The notes under the pieces are model-generated. The model saw only the letters and a list, made by a program, of their open reading frames with translations. It searched no databases and was not told the origin of the DNA. Positions 15,341 through 23,026 of a DNA stretch of 27,373 nucleotides are shown here, one piece after another; within the stretch, counting starts at the first letter, position 1; every line of letters begins with the position of its first letter. Both the position numbers and the translations under genes were made by a program. Origin of the DNA: an uncultured Opitutia bacterium (GTDB taxonomy: Bacteria > Verrucomicrobiota > Verrucomicrobiia > Opitutales > UBA953); NCBI GenBank assembly GCA_903895475.1, contig CAITUF010000043.1:1-27373 (forward strand). Direction: 5' to 3'.

Positions 15341-18300
15341 TTAGAGTTTGGTCGAAAGGATGCGGGCTTCAGTGGCCTCAGGGGTGTCCTTGATGCGGTC
15401 TTTGGAGAGCATCTCGGTGATGATATCTTTCGCTTCCTTCTTCTGGTCGAGCTTGGTGGCGAAGAGGCGGGCGGCTCCCAGGTAGGCCTTAGCCGACCAG
15501 AGTTCATACTTCTTCCAGGCTTGATAGGTGCGGCGGTAGTAGGCGACCGCTTCCGCGTTATTGCCTTGGCGTTCTTCCATGACGCCGAGCCAGTAAAGGC
15601 AACCGGCGGTGGTCTCACCTTTCCACTCCTTGGTCTTGGCGATTTCTTCGAACTCGGCCTTGGCCTCGGGGTACTTCTTCATTTCTGCGAGGCCCCGGGC
15701 CTTGATGAAGCGGATATCTTTCTCCTTCGACATCACGACACCGTTGTCGATGGCTTCGGCACAGAGCTCGAGGGCTTCCTTGTATTTTTTCTGGGTCAGG
15801 CGGATTTCCGCGAGGCCAGAGAAGCCGTAGTCGGCGTATTCTGAGGAGCGATGGTGCTCCATAATGTATTGGAAATAACCTTCGGAGTTCTTGGTCTCGC
15901 CCTTGGATAGCATGTGGTCGCCAACGATGGCCAAGATGGTCGGGCTGAGTTCCTCGGCCTTGTAGTTGGCGGAGATCTTCTTGAAGTAGAAATCCGACTT
16001 AACGGGGTCGCGGAGGAAGGCGGCTAACTGGCCCTTGGCGAAGAAGCCGCGGGCTTGGGCGATGAGGGAATCCTTATTTTCCTCGAGGCGTAGCAGCTTG
16101 GTGATTTCGTCCTCGGCGTTAGCCGCGGTGTAGGCATTCGGGTCGACGGCCGCACCCGGCTTCACGCGCTTCACCTTACGAGCGAGCTTTTCGGCCAGGA
16201 AGAGGATGAGCTTTTCGGAGCCCTCCTGCTTGCGGTCATTGATGGATTCGGCGACGGCGGTGGAGAGGATGCCGAGGGCTTCGGTCTTGGCGGCGAGGAC
16301 GCTGGCTTGGCGCGCCTTATCCACGACGTCGAGTTCGGCCGCGAGTTCGGTGGAAAGCGTGGTAATGGCCGCCTTGGCGGCGGCGACTTCGGCAGGCTTG
16401 CCGTCGGACTTCAAAAGGTCATCGGCCTTCTTACGGGCCGCGGCGAGTTGGGCGCTGAAGCGCTTCTGCACGGCTTCAGCCTGCTGGGCGAACTCGGGTT
16501 TGTCCCCCATGCGTTCGGTAGCCTTGATGACTTCGTAGAGGTAGTTCAGTGACTTCGGGTCAGCATGGTCCCAGTCGTAGACTTCTTTATAAAGGTCACG
16601 CATGCGGGCGTGTTCGCCGCGTCCAGGGAGGAGCTTACCGAGTTCGCGGAGGACGAAGTCCAAGGCATTGGCGTTCGTCCGGCCGGAGCGGGCGGCCGCG
16701 ATGTAGGCATCAATCGCCTTGACGGTTTGGGTTTCCTTTTCCTTCTCCAGGCGCTCCTTCTCGGCCTTGTACTTGGCCTTCAGGGCGGGCTCGGCGTTGG
16801 TGCGAAGGTTCTTGTCGGCCGTCGAAATATCTTTGTCCAACTCCGTCGCGATACGGATGGCCGCGTCACCGATGAGCGTGTGGACCTCGGGGACCTGATT
16901 GACGACGCTTTCGACCTTGCTGACAGCGTAATCGCGTAGCCACTCATTGCAGAGGGCGATGGTGGCGGGGATTTCGGGCGGGTTGACGCCGAACTTGACG
17001 ATGGCTTGGCGGTAGCGGACGTCGGCGAGGTACTCACCCTTCGGGTAAGCCTTCTGGTATTCGTCAAAGCCGAGCTTGGTTTCCTTGAACTTGCCTTGAT
17101 AGAACCAGCACAGGGCGTTCATGTACATTGCCTGTTCCCTCGCAAAGGAGCGCTGGTACTTCTTAAGGAACTCGTCGAGGGTGATGCGAGCCTTGTCCCA
17201 ATCGACGTGGGAAAAGTGGCAGCAGGCGATACGGAAGTCGATTTCCTCCAGCGTGGCTGGATCGATTTTCTTCACGTTGGCCTTAGCCCAATTGTAGTGG
17301 CCGATAGCTTCTTCGAATTCTTCGCGGTCTTGGGAAATCGACCCAAGGATGACGGCCACCATGGAGACCTCTTCGGCGTCCGGGTACTTAGCCAGGAACT
17401 CCTTGCACTTCGCCTGGGCCTCGCTGTTGCGGCCGATTTCGCGGAGGGCGAGGATGTAGTAGTAGTAAGCGCCCGAGACCTTGGAGAAGTTTGGGTTGTT
17501 TTCGAAGATATCACGGAAGGCCACGAAGGCTTCCCATGGGCGCTTGAGCTCGAGGAGGCAGAGGCCGATGCGGTAAGATATGAAAGCGTCGTAATCGGTG
17601 TTCTTTTCGAATTCGCTCTGGATGGTCTTGAAGCTTTCCAGCTCAGCCCGGGCCTTCTCGATCTTCTCGGTGGCCTCCGGTGTCGGCTTGGGATTGTCCT
17701 TCACGATTTTGTCTAGGTCCACCTGCTTCATCTCAACAGCCTTAGTGACCGAACGGTTGACGGTGGCGCGACGGAGAGCGCCCTGGTAGCTGGCGAGCGC
17801 TTGGCGATAGAGTTCTTCCTTGGGCTTCTGCTCGGTGGCACTTTCGCCGGCTTCGAAGCGGGCGTCGCCGATCTCGATACGCTGGAAGTTCGAGCGAACA
17901 ATCTCCGCAGGCGAGCCCGTGCTCTTAGCGTCGATTTCAGCCTTAAGTTGTTCGGCTTCCTTGACGAGCCCGAGCTTGGTGTAGACCTCGACCAAGCGCA
18001 TGCCGCCTTCGCGGGCTTCCGGCGTGCCGAGGCCGCCGCCAGTGACTTGCTTCAGTAGGCCGACGGCTTGGCCGAGGGCTTGCTTTTTCTCCTCCTCCGA
18101 GCCGCTCTTCGATTTTTCTTCGACGATACGGGCGGATAGGGTGTAAGCGTTCACGCGGTCCTTGGGCTGCACTAGTGGATTGGTGCGGAGCATCTTGAGT
18201 AGGTCGAGGGCTGGATCCCACTTGGACTGGTTGGCGTAGACTTCGACGAGCGTTAGCTGCGCGACGCCACGCATGTTGTCGTTTTCGTCGATAATCCGGC

Positions 18301-18658
18301 CCGTGCCTTCGGGGTATTTCGTCAGGAAGGTGTTCAGCTCGGTGTCGGCCTTCACCCAGTCCTTCATCAGGTAATAGGTGCGGGCCCGATGGAAGCAGAC
18401 GGTCGCCTGCATGGCTGGACCCATGTTCGCGACTTTCTTTTCCAGGTCTTCGAGGTTCTTCAGCGCGGCGGGGAACTGCTTCTTGTCGATCTCCCCCATC
18501 GTCTTGTTGTACTGCGCGGTCAAGGGGTCCTCTTGGACTTTGGCCGCGGCGGGGGCACCTTGGGCACGCAGGCTGGTGGTCGCTGGGATGACAGCGATAA
18601 GGACGGCAAGGATGGCAGCTTTGGCCAACTTGTAGGTGCGAGACTCTTGGGTAACCAT
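15341..18658 (-). CDS. Giant secreted tetratricopeptide-repeat protein
   Basis: A 1105-residue protein with a signal peptide (basic n-region, AAILAVLIAVIPATTSLRA core, cleavage near residue 32-34). Nearly the whole mature chain is helical repeats. TPR-like units include AQLTLVEVYANQSKWDPALD, YYYILALREIGRNSEAQAKC, ALCWFYQGKFKETKLGFDEY, GLAEIRLTQKKYKEALELC and YWLGVMEERQGNNAEAVAYY. Between them lies an Ala/Lys/Glu-rich coiled-coil-like region (about 620-820). No catalytic motif or lipobox is visible, so it should be a soluble or peripherally attached periplasmic scaffold. It is the first gene of the operon leading to exbB and two exbD genes. ATG at 18658 lacks a Shine-Dalgarno sequence. A role in transmitting ExbB/ExbD energy or binding cell-wall or outer-membrane proteins is inference from context. 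Confidence 0.88.
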   Translation of the reverse strand: MVTQESRTYKLAKAAILAVLIAVIPATTSLRAQGAPAAAKVQEDPLTAQYNKTMGEIDKKQFPAALKNLEDLEKKVANMGPAMQATVCFHRARTYYLMKDWVKADTELNTFLTKYPEGTGRIIDENDNMRGVAQLTLVEVYANQSKWDPALDLLKMLRTNPLVQPKDRVNAYTLSARIVEEKSKSGSEEEKKQALGQAVGLLKQVTGGGLGTPEAREGGMRLVEVYTKLGLVKEAEQLKAEIDAKSTGSPAEIVRSNFQRIEIGDARFEAGESATEQKPKEELYRQALASYQGALRRATVNRSVTKAVEMKQVDLDKIVKDNPKPTPEATEKIEKARAELESFKTIQSEFEKNTDYDAFISYRIGLCLLELKRPWEAFVAFRDIFENNPNFSKVSGAYYYYILALREIGRNSEAQAKCKEFLAKYPDAEEVSMVAVILGSISQDREEFEEAIGHYNWAKANVKKIDPATLEEIDFRIACCHFSHVDWDKARITLDEFLKKYQRSFAREQAMYMNALCWFYQGKFKETKLGFDEYQKAYPKGEYLADVRYRQAIVKFGVNPPEIPATIALCNEWLRDYAVSKVESVVNQVPEVHTLIGDAAIRIATELDKDISTADKNLRTNAEPALKAKYKAEKERLEKEKETQTVKAIDAYIAAARSGRTNANALDFVLRELGKLLPGRGEHARMRDLYKEVYDWDHADPKSLNYLYEVIKATERMGDKPEFAQQAEAVQKRFSAQLAAARKKADDLLKSDGKPAEVAAAKAAITTLSTELAAELDVVDKARQASVLAAKTEALGILSTAVAESINDRKQEGSEKLILFLAEKLARKVKRVKPGAAVDPNAYTAANAEDEITKLLRLEENKDSLIAQARGFFAKGQLAAFLRDPVKSDFYFKKISANYKAEELSPTILAIVGDHMLSKGETKNSEGYFQYIMEHHRSSEYADYGFSGLAEIRLTQKKYKEALELCAEAIDNGVVMSKEKDIRFIKARGLAEMKKYPEAKAEFEEIAKTKEWKGETTAGCLYWLGVMEERQGNNAEAVAYYRRTYQAWKKYELWSAKAYLGAARLFATKLDQKKEAKDIITEMLSKDRIKDTPEATEARILSTKL

Positions 18659-18702
18659 CGGAGATTAGGGGAGGTGGGGAGGCCTCAGTGGGGGGAAGCC
18701 TT

Positions 18703-18732
18703 AAAATAGCCCTTCGGGGTGGATACTGCCAA
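18703..18732 (-). promoter_or_regulatory. Candidate promoter for the TPR-exbB-exbD operon (proximal)
   Basis: On the minus strand TTGGCA (5 of 6 to TTGACA) is followed after 18 bp by TATTTT (4 of 6 to TATAAT). It lies 45-74 bp upstream of the giant TPR start codon, in the 143-bp gap after the ArsR-methyltransferase gene. A second candidate further upstream competes with it. Confidence 0.3.
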
Positions 18733-18734
18733 GC

Positions 18735-18764
18735 ACTATCCCGTGATTTTGTTCCCACTGTCAG
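18735..18764 (-). promoter_or_regulatory. Candidate promoter for the TPR-exbB-exbD operon (distal)
   Basis: CTGACA (5 of 6 to TTGACA), 18 bp, then GATAGT (4 of 6 to TATAAT) on the minus strand. It sits between the 15-bp palindrome at 18774-18788 and the proximal candidate, so a protein on the palindrome would lie just upstream of its -35 box. Confidence 0.3.
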
Positions 18765-18773
18765 GTCGGAATG

Positions 18774-18788
18774 TCTCCGTCACGGAGA
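18774..18788. promoter_or_regulatory. 15-bp perfect palindrome, candidate operator
   Basis: TCTCCGT-C-ACGGAGA is a perfect 7-bp inverted repeat around a single base, located 14 bp after the ArsR-methyltransferase stop codon and upstream of the TPR operon. It has no T-tract, and a one-base loop cannot form a hairpin of full length, so a protein-binding site fits better than a terminator. A dimeric ArsR-type regulator would recognise such a site, but the link is inference. Confidence 0.35.
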
Positions 18789-18801
18789 TGATATTAAGTA
18801 C

Positions 18802-19740
18802 TCAGCGGTTAGGCTTCAGGGCGCTGCCGAGCAGGGTCTCGAAATGGGGCTCTTGGACCTCCTTCGCGACGACCCTCACTTCGGAGTGCGTAAAGCCCGC
18901 TTCCTCGATCCAGTCGTGCAGGTCGTTTTCCTTAAAGCCCAGCCAGCGGTCGGCGTAGAGCTCGCGCGCCTTCTCAAAACGGTGGGCCCGGAGGTCCAAA
19001 ATGAGCAGGCGCCCGCCCGGCTTCAGGATACGAAAGGCCTCCGAAAGGGCCTTTCGCGGATTTTCCGCATGGTGGAGGGCCTGGCTGAGGAGGGCGAGGT
19101 CGACACTGCGGTCCTTCAGCGGGACTTTTTCAATATCTCCAAGGACGTAGTCCACATTCTTAAGTTCTTCTTTATCAGCAAGTTCTCTTCCAAGTTCGAC
19201 CATTTTGGGGGAGTTATCTACGCAATGGACGAATTCGGCCTGCCGGGCCAGGAGGCGGGAAACCGTGCCGTCGCCAGCACCGAGGTCAGCGATGCGTACT
19301 TTAGGAGCCAAGAGCAGGAGCATTTGGCCAATCGACTCCCAGGAGCGACCGGGGCAGTAGTTCCGGCCGAGTCGGTCGGCCACGAGGTTGAAGTGTTGCT
19401 CCGACTTGCGGCGCCGCTTTTCGGCGAGCCGCTTGAAAGCACGCTGGTCGGCCAAGGTCGTGGCGTCCTTGGCGGTCGCCGCCAGCGCAGCCTCAAGGAT
19501 CTGGCTCACGCCGCTCGGTAGGTTTGGTGCCAGGGAATAGTAAGAGTGTTTCCCGTCGCGGCGGTCCTCGGCCAGGCCGGCCTTACGGAGCAACGACAGG
19601 TGCGTCGAGATACGCGATTGGCGCATGCCGAGGATTTCTTGCAGTTCGCCGACGGAGAGTTCGCCCCTGGCTAGGAGGAAGAGTATCCGCGCCCTAGTAG
19701 GGTCGGCGAGCAGGCGCAGGGATTCCCAAGGGTCGGGCAT
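18802..19740 (-). CDS. ArsR-family regulator fused to a SAM-dependent methyltransferase domain (SahR-like)
   Basis: A 312-residue two-domain protein. Residues 1-73 are an ArsR winged helix-turn-helix: LADPTRARILFLLARGELSV, the recognition helix region MRQSRISTHLSLLRKAGL, and wing RDGKHSYYSL. The metal-binding ELCVCDL cysteines of arsenic or metal sensors are absent (ELSVGEL instead). Residues about 110-300 are a class I methyltransferase: motif I ADLGAGDGT (151-159), acidic Asp175, LALLSQALHHAENP (post-II/III region), and ILKPGGRLLILDL. The same architecture is known for SahR of Proteobacteria, which senses S-adenosylhomocysteine and controls methionine-cycle genes. No such gene is adjacent here. 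ATG at 19740 is preferred because AAGGTGAG precedes it; ATG at 19770 would put its upstream region inside the terminator hairpin of the preceding gene. Confidence 0.85.
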   Translation of the reverse strand: MPDPWESLRLLADPTRARILFLLARGELSVGELQEILGMRQSRISTHLSLLRKAGLAEDRRDGKHSYYSLAPNLPSGVSQILEAALAATAKDATTLADQRAFKRLAEKRRRKSEQHFNLVADRLGRNYCPGRSWESIGQMLLLLAPKVRIADLGAGDGTVSRLLARQAEFVHCVDNSPKMVELGRELADKEELKNVDYVLGDIEKVPLKDRSVDLALLSQALHHAENPRKALSEAFRILKPGGRLLILDLRAHRFEKARELYADRWLGFKENDLHDWIEEAGFTHSEVRVVAKEVQEPHFETLLGSALKPNR

Positions 19741-19773
19741 GGGCTCACCTTGGAGGCCCTTCGCGTCCATGTC

Positions 19774-19804
19774 AAAAGAGGAAGCCCCGGAAAACCGGGG
19801 CTTC
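19774..19804 (-). terminator. Rho-independent terminator after the greA-like gene
   Basis: On the minus strand a perfect 10-bp stem (GAAGCCCCGG / CCGGGGCTTC, 19781-19804) with a 4-nt TTTT loop is followed by CTCTTTT. It lies 22 bp after the stop codon of the long GreA gene and just upstream of the ArsR-methyltransferase start, separating the two transcripts or attenuating read-through. Confidence 0.8.
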
Positions 19805-19826
19805 GTCGGGTCGCTCGGGCGGGAGC

Positions 19827-21791
19827 TTACTTCTTTTCCACCCAGCGGCGGATCGAGAGGATTTTCCAGTTCTCGGTCTTGCCGTTGATGTTGGTCGTGA
19901 AGGACTCTTCCAACTTGCGGTTGAGGAATTGCTTAGCCAGCGGGGAAACGTAGGCCAAGATGTTCAGCTCGGGCTGGCCGTCCCAGGCGCCGAGGATGTC
20001 GTAGGTAATCTCGGTCTTGTCCGAGTCACGCAGGAGCTTGACGGTCGAGCCAATCGAAACGAGCGAGGTGGTGGCTTCAGTGAAATCGGTGACGCGGGCC
20101 TTCTTTAGCATCGCATCGAGTTCAGCCCGACGGCCGGAAAGGGTGTCGTGATCCTGCCGGGCCATCTTGTACTCGGAGTTCTCGCGCAAGTCGCCGTGCT
20201 CCTTGGCAATCTGGATCGCTTCCTTCACGGCGGGCAACTTGACCTGCACGATGTCGGTGAGTTCGGCTTCGCGGGCTTCCTTGCTCGACTTCGAAACAAC
20301 CAGTTCTTTTTCGACGTTGGAGTCGTCTTGACGGGACTGGACGAGGCGCTGGACGTGCGGCTCGATCTTGGCGAGGCGTGCGAGGAGCGAGTTCTTCGTC
20401 ATCTTGTCGAAGCCTTGGTTACGCAACATGATGCGAGCCAGGTCGAAGATGGTTTCACTGTCGGCCTGCTTACCGCCGGCGGGCGCAATGATATCAGAGA
20501 TGAGGGCCTTGTCCTTGATGAGCTCGTTGGCCAGCGGGATGCGGGCGGTCGAATTCGATTCGAGGGCTTCGGTGTCGATGCTCGCGAGGATTGAGCCGAG
20601 GAAGCTCGGGACGATCAGCGGGGCAACGATTTCAGAGTACTTCTTGGAGTCGCGGTTCTTGATGACCCAGATGATGACCGGGGGACGGAGTTCGCGGGTT
20701 TCGAGCCACTGCGCAAAGCGCTGGCCAACGTGGGCGCTAAGGCCTGCGTCACAGAGGTAGGAGATACACTCCGATACAAGCTTGGCGGAGCCGCTCTTGG
20801 TGCCACCGATGTCGCGGTTGCGGAGGAGGTCGAAAGCCCGGTCAGACCAGTTGTCGCCGTGATGCGCCCGGACGAGGTCGAGGAGGCTGCGAATTTTCTC
20901 GGTCGTGTGCGGAATGCTCAGGGCCACATTAGCGAGGTCGTTCTCGTCGCAGAGGGCAATGATGTCCGAGGCCGTGGGGCTGAAGGTTTCGACGGTTTCA
21001 ACCGCGGTGCGGAAGAACTTGTCGCGGTTCCAGATGGCACAGAGTACCTTCGGGAGGTTAGCCGAGCGACGTAAGCCCGTCAGGCCAGCGACGGCCTTGG
21101 CGAGGTCGCTCGAAACTTTTGCGAGGTTGGCTTCGGTGGCGGCCGTACGGGTCTCGGCGGAAGAGCTCTCGGCGAGTTCTTCGAGGAGGCCCAACTTGCG
21201 CTCGAAATTCGGTGCGAGTTCGTACTGCGCAAAGAGGTCTTCACCGAGGTCGACCGGGGCTTCGAGGAGGGCGTAGTTACCACCCTTGCGCTCAGGGATG
21301 AGGATGGCGCGGTCCTTGCGGAGCGCGGCGCGACCCTTGGTCCACCAGGCCTTGAAGGCGGCGGCGCGATCCTTGCCCGAGGCGAGGGAGGCGAAGTGGA
21401 CGCGCTCGAGGTTGGCTTCGAGGGCGTAAGAGGAACATTCGCCCGTCGGGAGCTCGGCGAGGAGCGCCTTAACGAGACCAGCGGGGTCGTCGGAGACGAG
21501 GACCGCTACCTTGGCCTTGCCTTCATCGGAATAGGCTTGGGCAATAAGGGAGCTAGGCTCGATGATCTCGATCTTCCCGGAGAAGAAAGCGGCATCCATG
21601 GCATGGCCTTTCTTGGCCTGTTCAGGGAAGTCGACGGTGAAGCGGTTGGTCGCAGCGTCGAAGGCACGGATAATACCGATACCCCAAGCTTGGTGGAGGC
21701 AGAATCCGGTCTGTCCTTCGGATACCTTGGTCTTGGTATTCTCCAGAGCGTTGATTTTTCCACCTTGTGGGTTGGGGGCCTTGTTGCTCAT
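19827..21791 (-). CDS. greA: Long GreA-type transcription elongation factor with large N-terminal extension
   Basis: A 654-residue protein whose C-terminal part (about 505-654) is a Gre factor. The coiled-coil tip HGDLRENSEYKMARQ (acidic residues near 534-537) reaches into the RNA polymerase secondary channel. The globular C-terminal domain includes VSIGSTVKLL, ITYDILGAWD and YVSPLAKQFLNRKL. Gre factors stimulate cleavage of backtracked RNA. The usual GreA has about 158 residues; here some 500 residues precede it, starting with a small domain (GQTGFCLHQAWGIGIIRAFD, resembling a KOW/CarD-like beta fold) and then helical repeats. Long GreA proteins of about 720 residues are known from Chlamydiae and relatives. 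ATG at 21791 was chosen because the upstream in-frame segment looks non-coding; no Shine-Dalgarno sequence is present. Confidence 0.85.
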   Translation of the reverse strand: MSNKAPNPQGGKINALENTKTKVSEGQTGFCLHQAWGIGIIRAFDAATNRFTVDFPEQAKKGHAMDAAFFSGKIEIIEPSSLIAQAYSDEGKAKVAVLVSDDPAGLVKALLAELPTGECSSYALEANLERVHFASLASGKDRAAAFKAWWTKGRAALRKDRAILIPERKGGNYALLEAPVDLGEDLFAQYELAPNFERKLGLLEELAESSSAETRTAATEANLAKVSSDLAKAVAGLTGLRRSANLPKVLCAIWNRDKFFRTAVETVETFSPTASDIIALCDENDLANVALSIPHTTEKIRSLLDLVRAHHGDNWSDRAFDLLRNRDIGGTKSGSAKLVSECISYLCDAGLSAHVGQRFAQWLETRELRPPVIIWVIKNRDSKKYSEIVAPLIVPSFLGSILASIDTEALESNSTARIPLANELIKDKALISDIIAPAGGKQADSETIFDLARIMLRNQGFDKMTKNSLLARLAKIEPHVQRLVQSRQDDSNVEKELVVSKSSKEAREAELTDIVQVKLPAVKEAIQIAKEHGDLRENSEYKMARQDHDTLSGRRAELDAMLKKARVTDFTEATTSLVSIGSTVKLLRDSDKTEITYDILGAWDGQPELNILAYVSPLAKQFLNRKLEESFTTNINGKTENWKILSIRRWVEKK

Positions 21792-21839
21792 TGCAAAAAG
21801 TGGTTTTGGGCATAACAAATCGCAGTTGCAAGCAGGAAG

Positions 21840-21861
21840 GCGGGTCCGCCTCGGACCCCGC
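21840..21861. repeat. Imperfect inverted repeat in the greA-rlmN divergent intergenic region
   Basis: GCGGGTCCG (21840-21848) pairs with CGGACCCCGC (21852-21861) around a 3-nt loop with one bulged C. It lies 48 bp upstream of the greA-like start and 31 bp upstream of rlmN. It has no T-tract in either direction, so it may be a 5'-UTR hairpin or operator. The remainder of the 101-bp gap shows no convincing promoter by eye. Confidence 0.4.
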
Positions 21862-21892
21862 ACGATTGCCAGCCACGCCGCCGCGCTAAACT

Positions 21893-23026
21893 ATGGCTTT
21901 TAAGCCCGAAAAACCCTCCATCCATGGAGAGACGCCCGATAGCCTCGGTGCGCGCCTCGCCGAGGCCGGCCACCCCCGCTACCGGGCCGGTCAGGTCTTT
22001 GCCTGGCTCTACCCCAAGCGGGCTGAAAGCGCCGAGGTGATGACTAACCTTCCATCAGACTTAAGGTCTTGGCTGGCAGATAATTACGACTTTAATAGTG
22101 CGGAGGTTTTAGGCAAGAAAACGGCCTCGGACGTCACCCAGAAGCTCCTGCAACGCCTCCGTGATGGGTCCCTCATTGAGACCGTCATCATCCGGGCCCC
22201 GATGGAAGGCGTGGGGCAGGATAAGTCCCGCCGGACGATTTGTATCTCGACCCAGGTGGGTTGCGCCTATGGCTGCAAGTTTTGCGCCTCCGGGCTCGAG
22301 GGCTGGAAGCGCGACCTGTCCGTGGGCGAAATCGTCTCCCAACTGGTCCAGGTCTGCCGCATCGAGGACCAAACCGACCCGACCCGGGCGGCCGAGGGGT
22401 TGGCCTCTTTTGATAATATCGTGGTCATGGGCATGGGCGAGCCGCTCGCCAACTACGATAACCTGCTGGCTGCCCTTAAGACGGTGAACGCAGCCTGGGG
22501 CTTCGGCTTTGGCGCTCGTCGCGTCACGATCTCCACTTCCGGGGTCGTCCCTAAGATCCTTAAACTGGCCGAGGAGGATCTCGGTTTCCGTCTCGCCATC
22601 AGCCTCCACGGTGCGACCAACGAGGTGCGCGAACAAATCATGCCGGTGAACCGCAAGTACCCACTCGAGCAGCTCATCCCTGCGGCGAAGATCTTCGCCC
22701 GTACGCACGGGCGCATGCTCACTCTGGAGTTCATCCTCATCGAGGACATCAACGATTCTCTCGATCAAGCGCGTAAGCTCGCCGCCATCGCCCGCGATTT
22801 GCACGCGCACGTGAACCTCATCCCTTATAACACGGTGGAGGGCTTGCCATGGGTGCGGCCGTCCATCACCCGTCAGGATCGTTTTGTGAAAGAGCTCCGT
22901 GCGTTGGGCGTCACCGCCACGTTACGCCGCGAGAAGGGCCACGATATCGATGCGGCCTGCGGGCAACTCCGTCTACAGAAAGAGAAGACGTTGGGTGCCG
23001 ACCCTTCACCGCCGGCGGCGGCTTAA
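21893..23026 (+). CDS. rlmN: Dual-specificity RNA methyltransferase RlmN
   Basis: A 377-residue radical-SAM enzyme that methylates C2 of A2503 in 23S rRNA and A37 in some tRNAs. The iron-sulfur cysteines are Cys124, Cys128 and Cys131 (GCAYGCKFC). The two mechanistic cysteines equivalent to E. coli Cys118 and Cys355 are present as Cys117 (RTICISTQ) and Cys356 (DIDAACGQL). Other family blocks: VVMGMGEPLANYDNLL, RRVTISTSGVVPKI, AISLHGATNEVREQIMPVN and VNLIPYNTV. Typical length. The N-terminal RNA-binding helical domain covers about 15-95. ATG at 21893; no Shine-Dalgarno sequence. The last four bases overlap the convergent rpe gene. Confidence 0.97.
   Translation: MAFKPEKPSIHGETPDSLGARLAEAGHPRYRAGQVFAWLYPKRAESAEVMTNLPSDLRSWLADNYDFNSAEVLGKKTASDVTQKLLQRLRDGSLIETVIIRAPMEGVGQDKSRRTICISTQVGCAYGCKFCASGLEGWKRDLSVGEIVSQLVQVCRIEDQTDPTRAAEGLASFDNIVVMGMGEPLANYDNLLAALKTVNAAWGFGFGARRVTISTSGVVPKILKLAEEDLGFRLAISLHGATNEVREQIMPVNRKYPLEQLIPAAKIFARTHGRMLTLEFILIEDINDSLDQARKLAAIARDLHAHVNLIPYNTVEGLPWVRPSITRQDRFVKELRALGVTATLRREKGHDIDAACGQLRLQKEKTLGADPSPPAAA

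Noticed and set aside
18688..19521. Open frame of 277 codons on the plus strand opposite the ArsR-methyltransferase gene
   Set aside because: It crosses the stop of the real gene and the intergenic palindrome, and the minus strand carries strong HTH and methyltransferase motifs.
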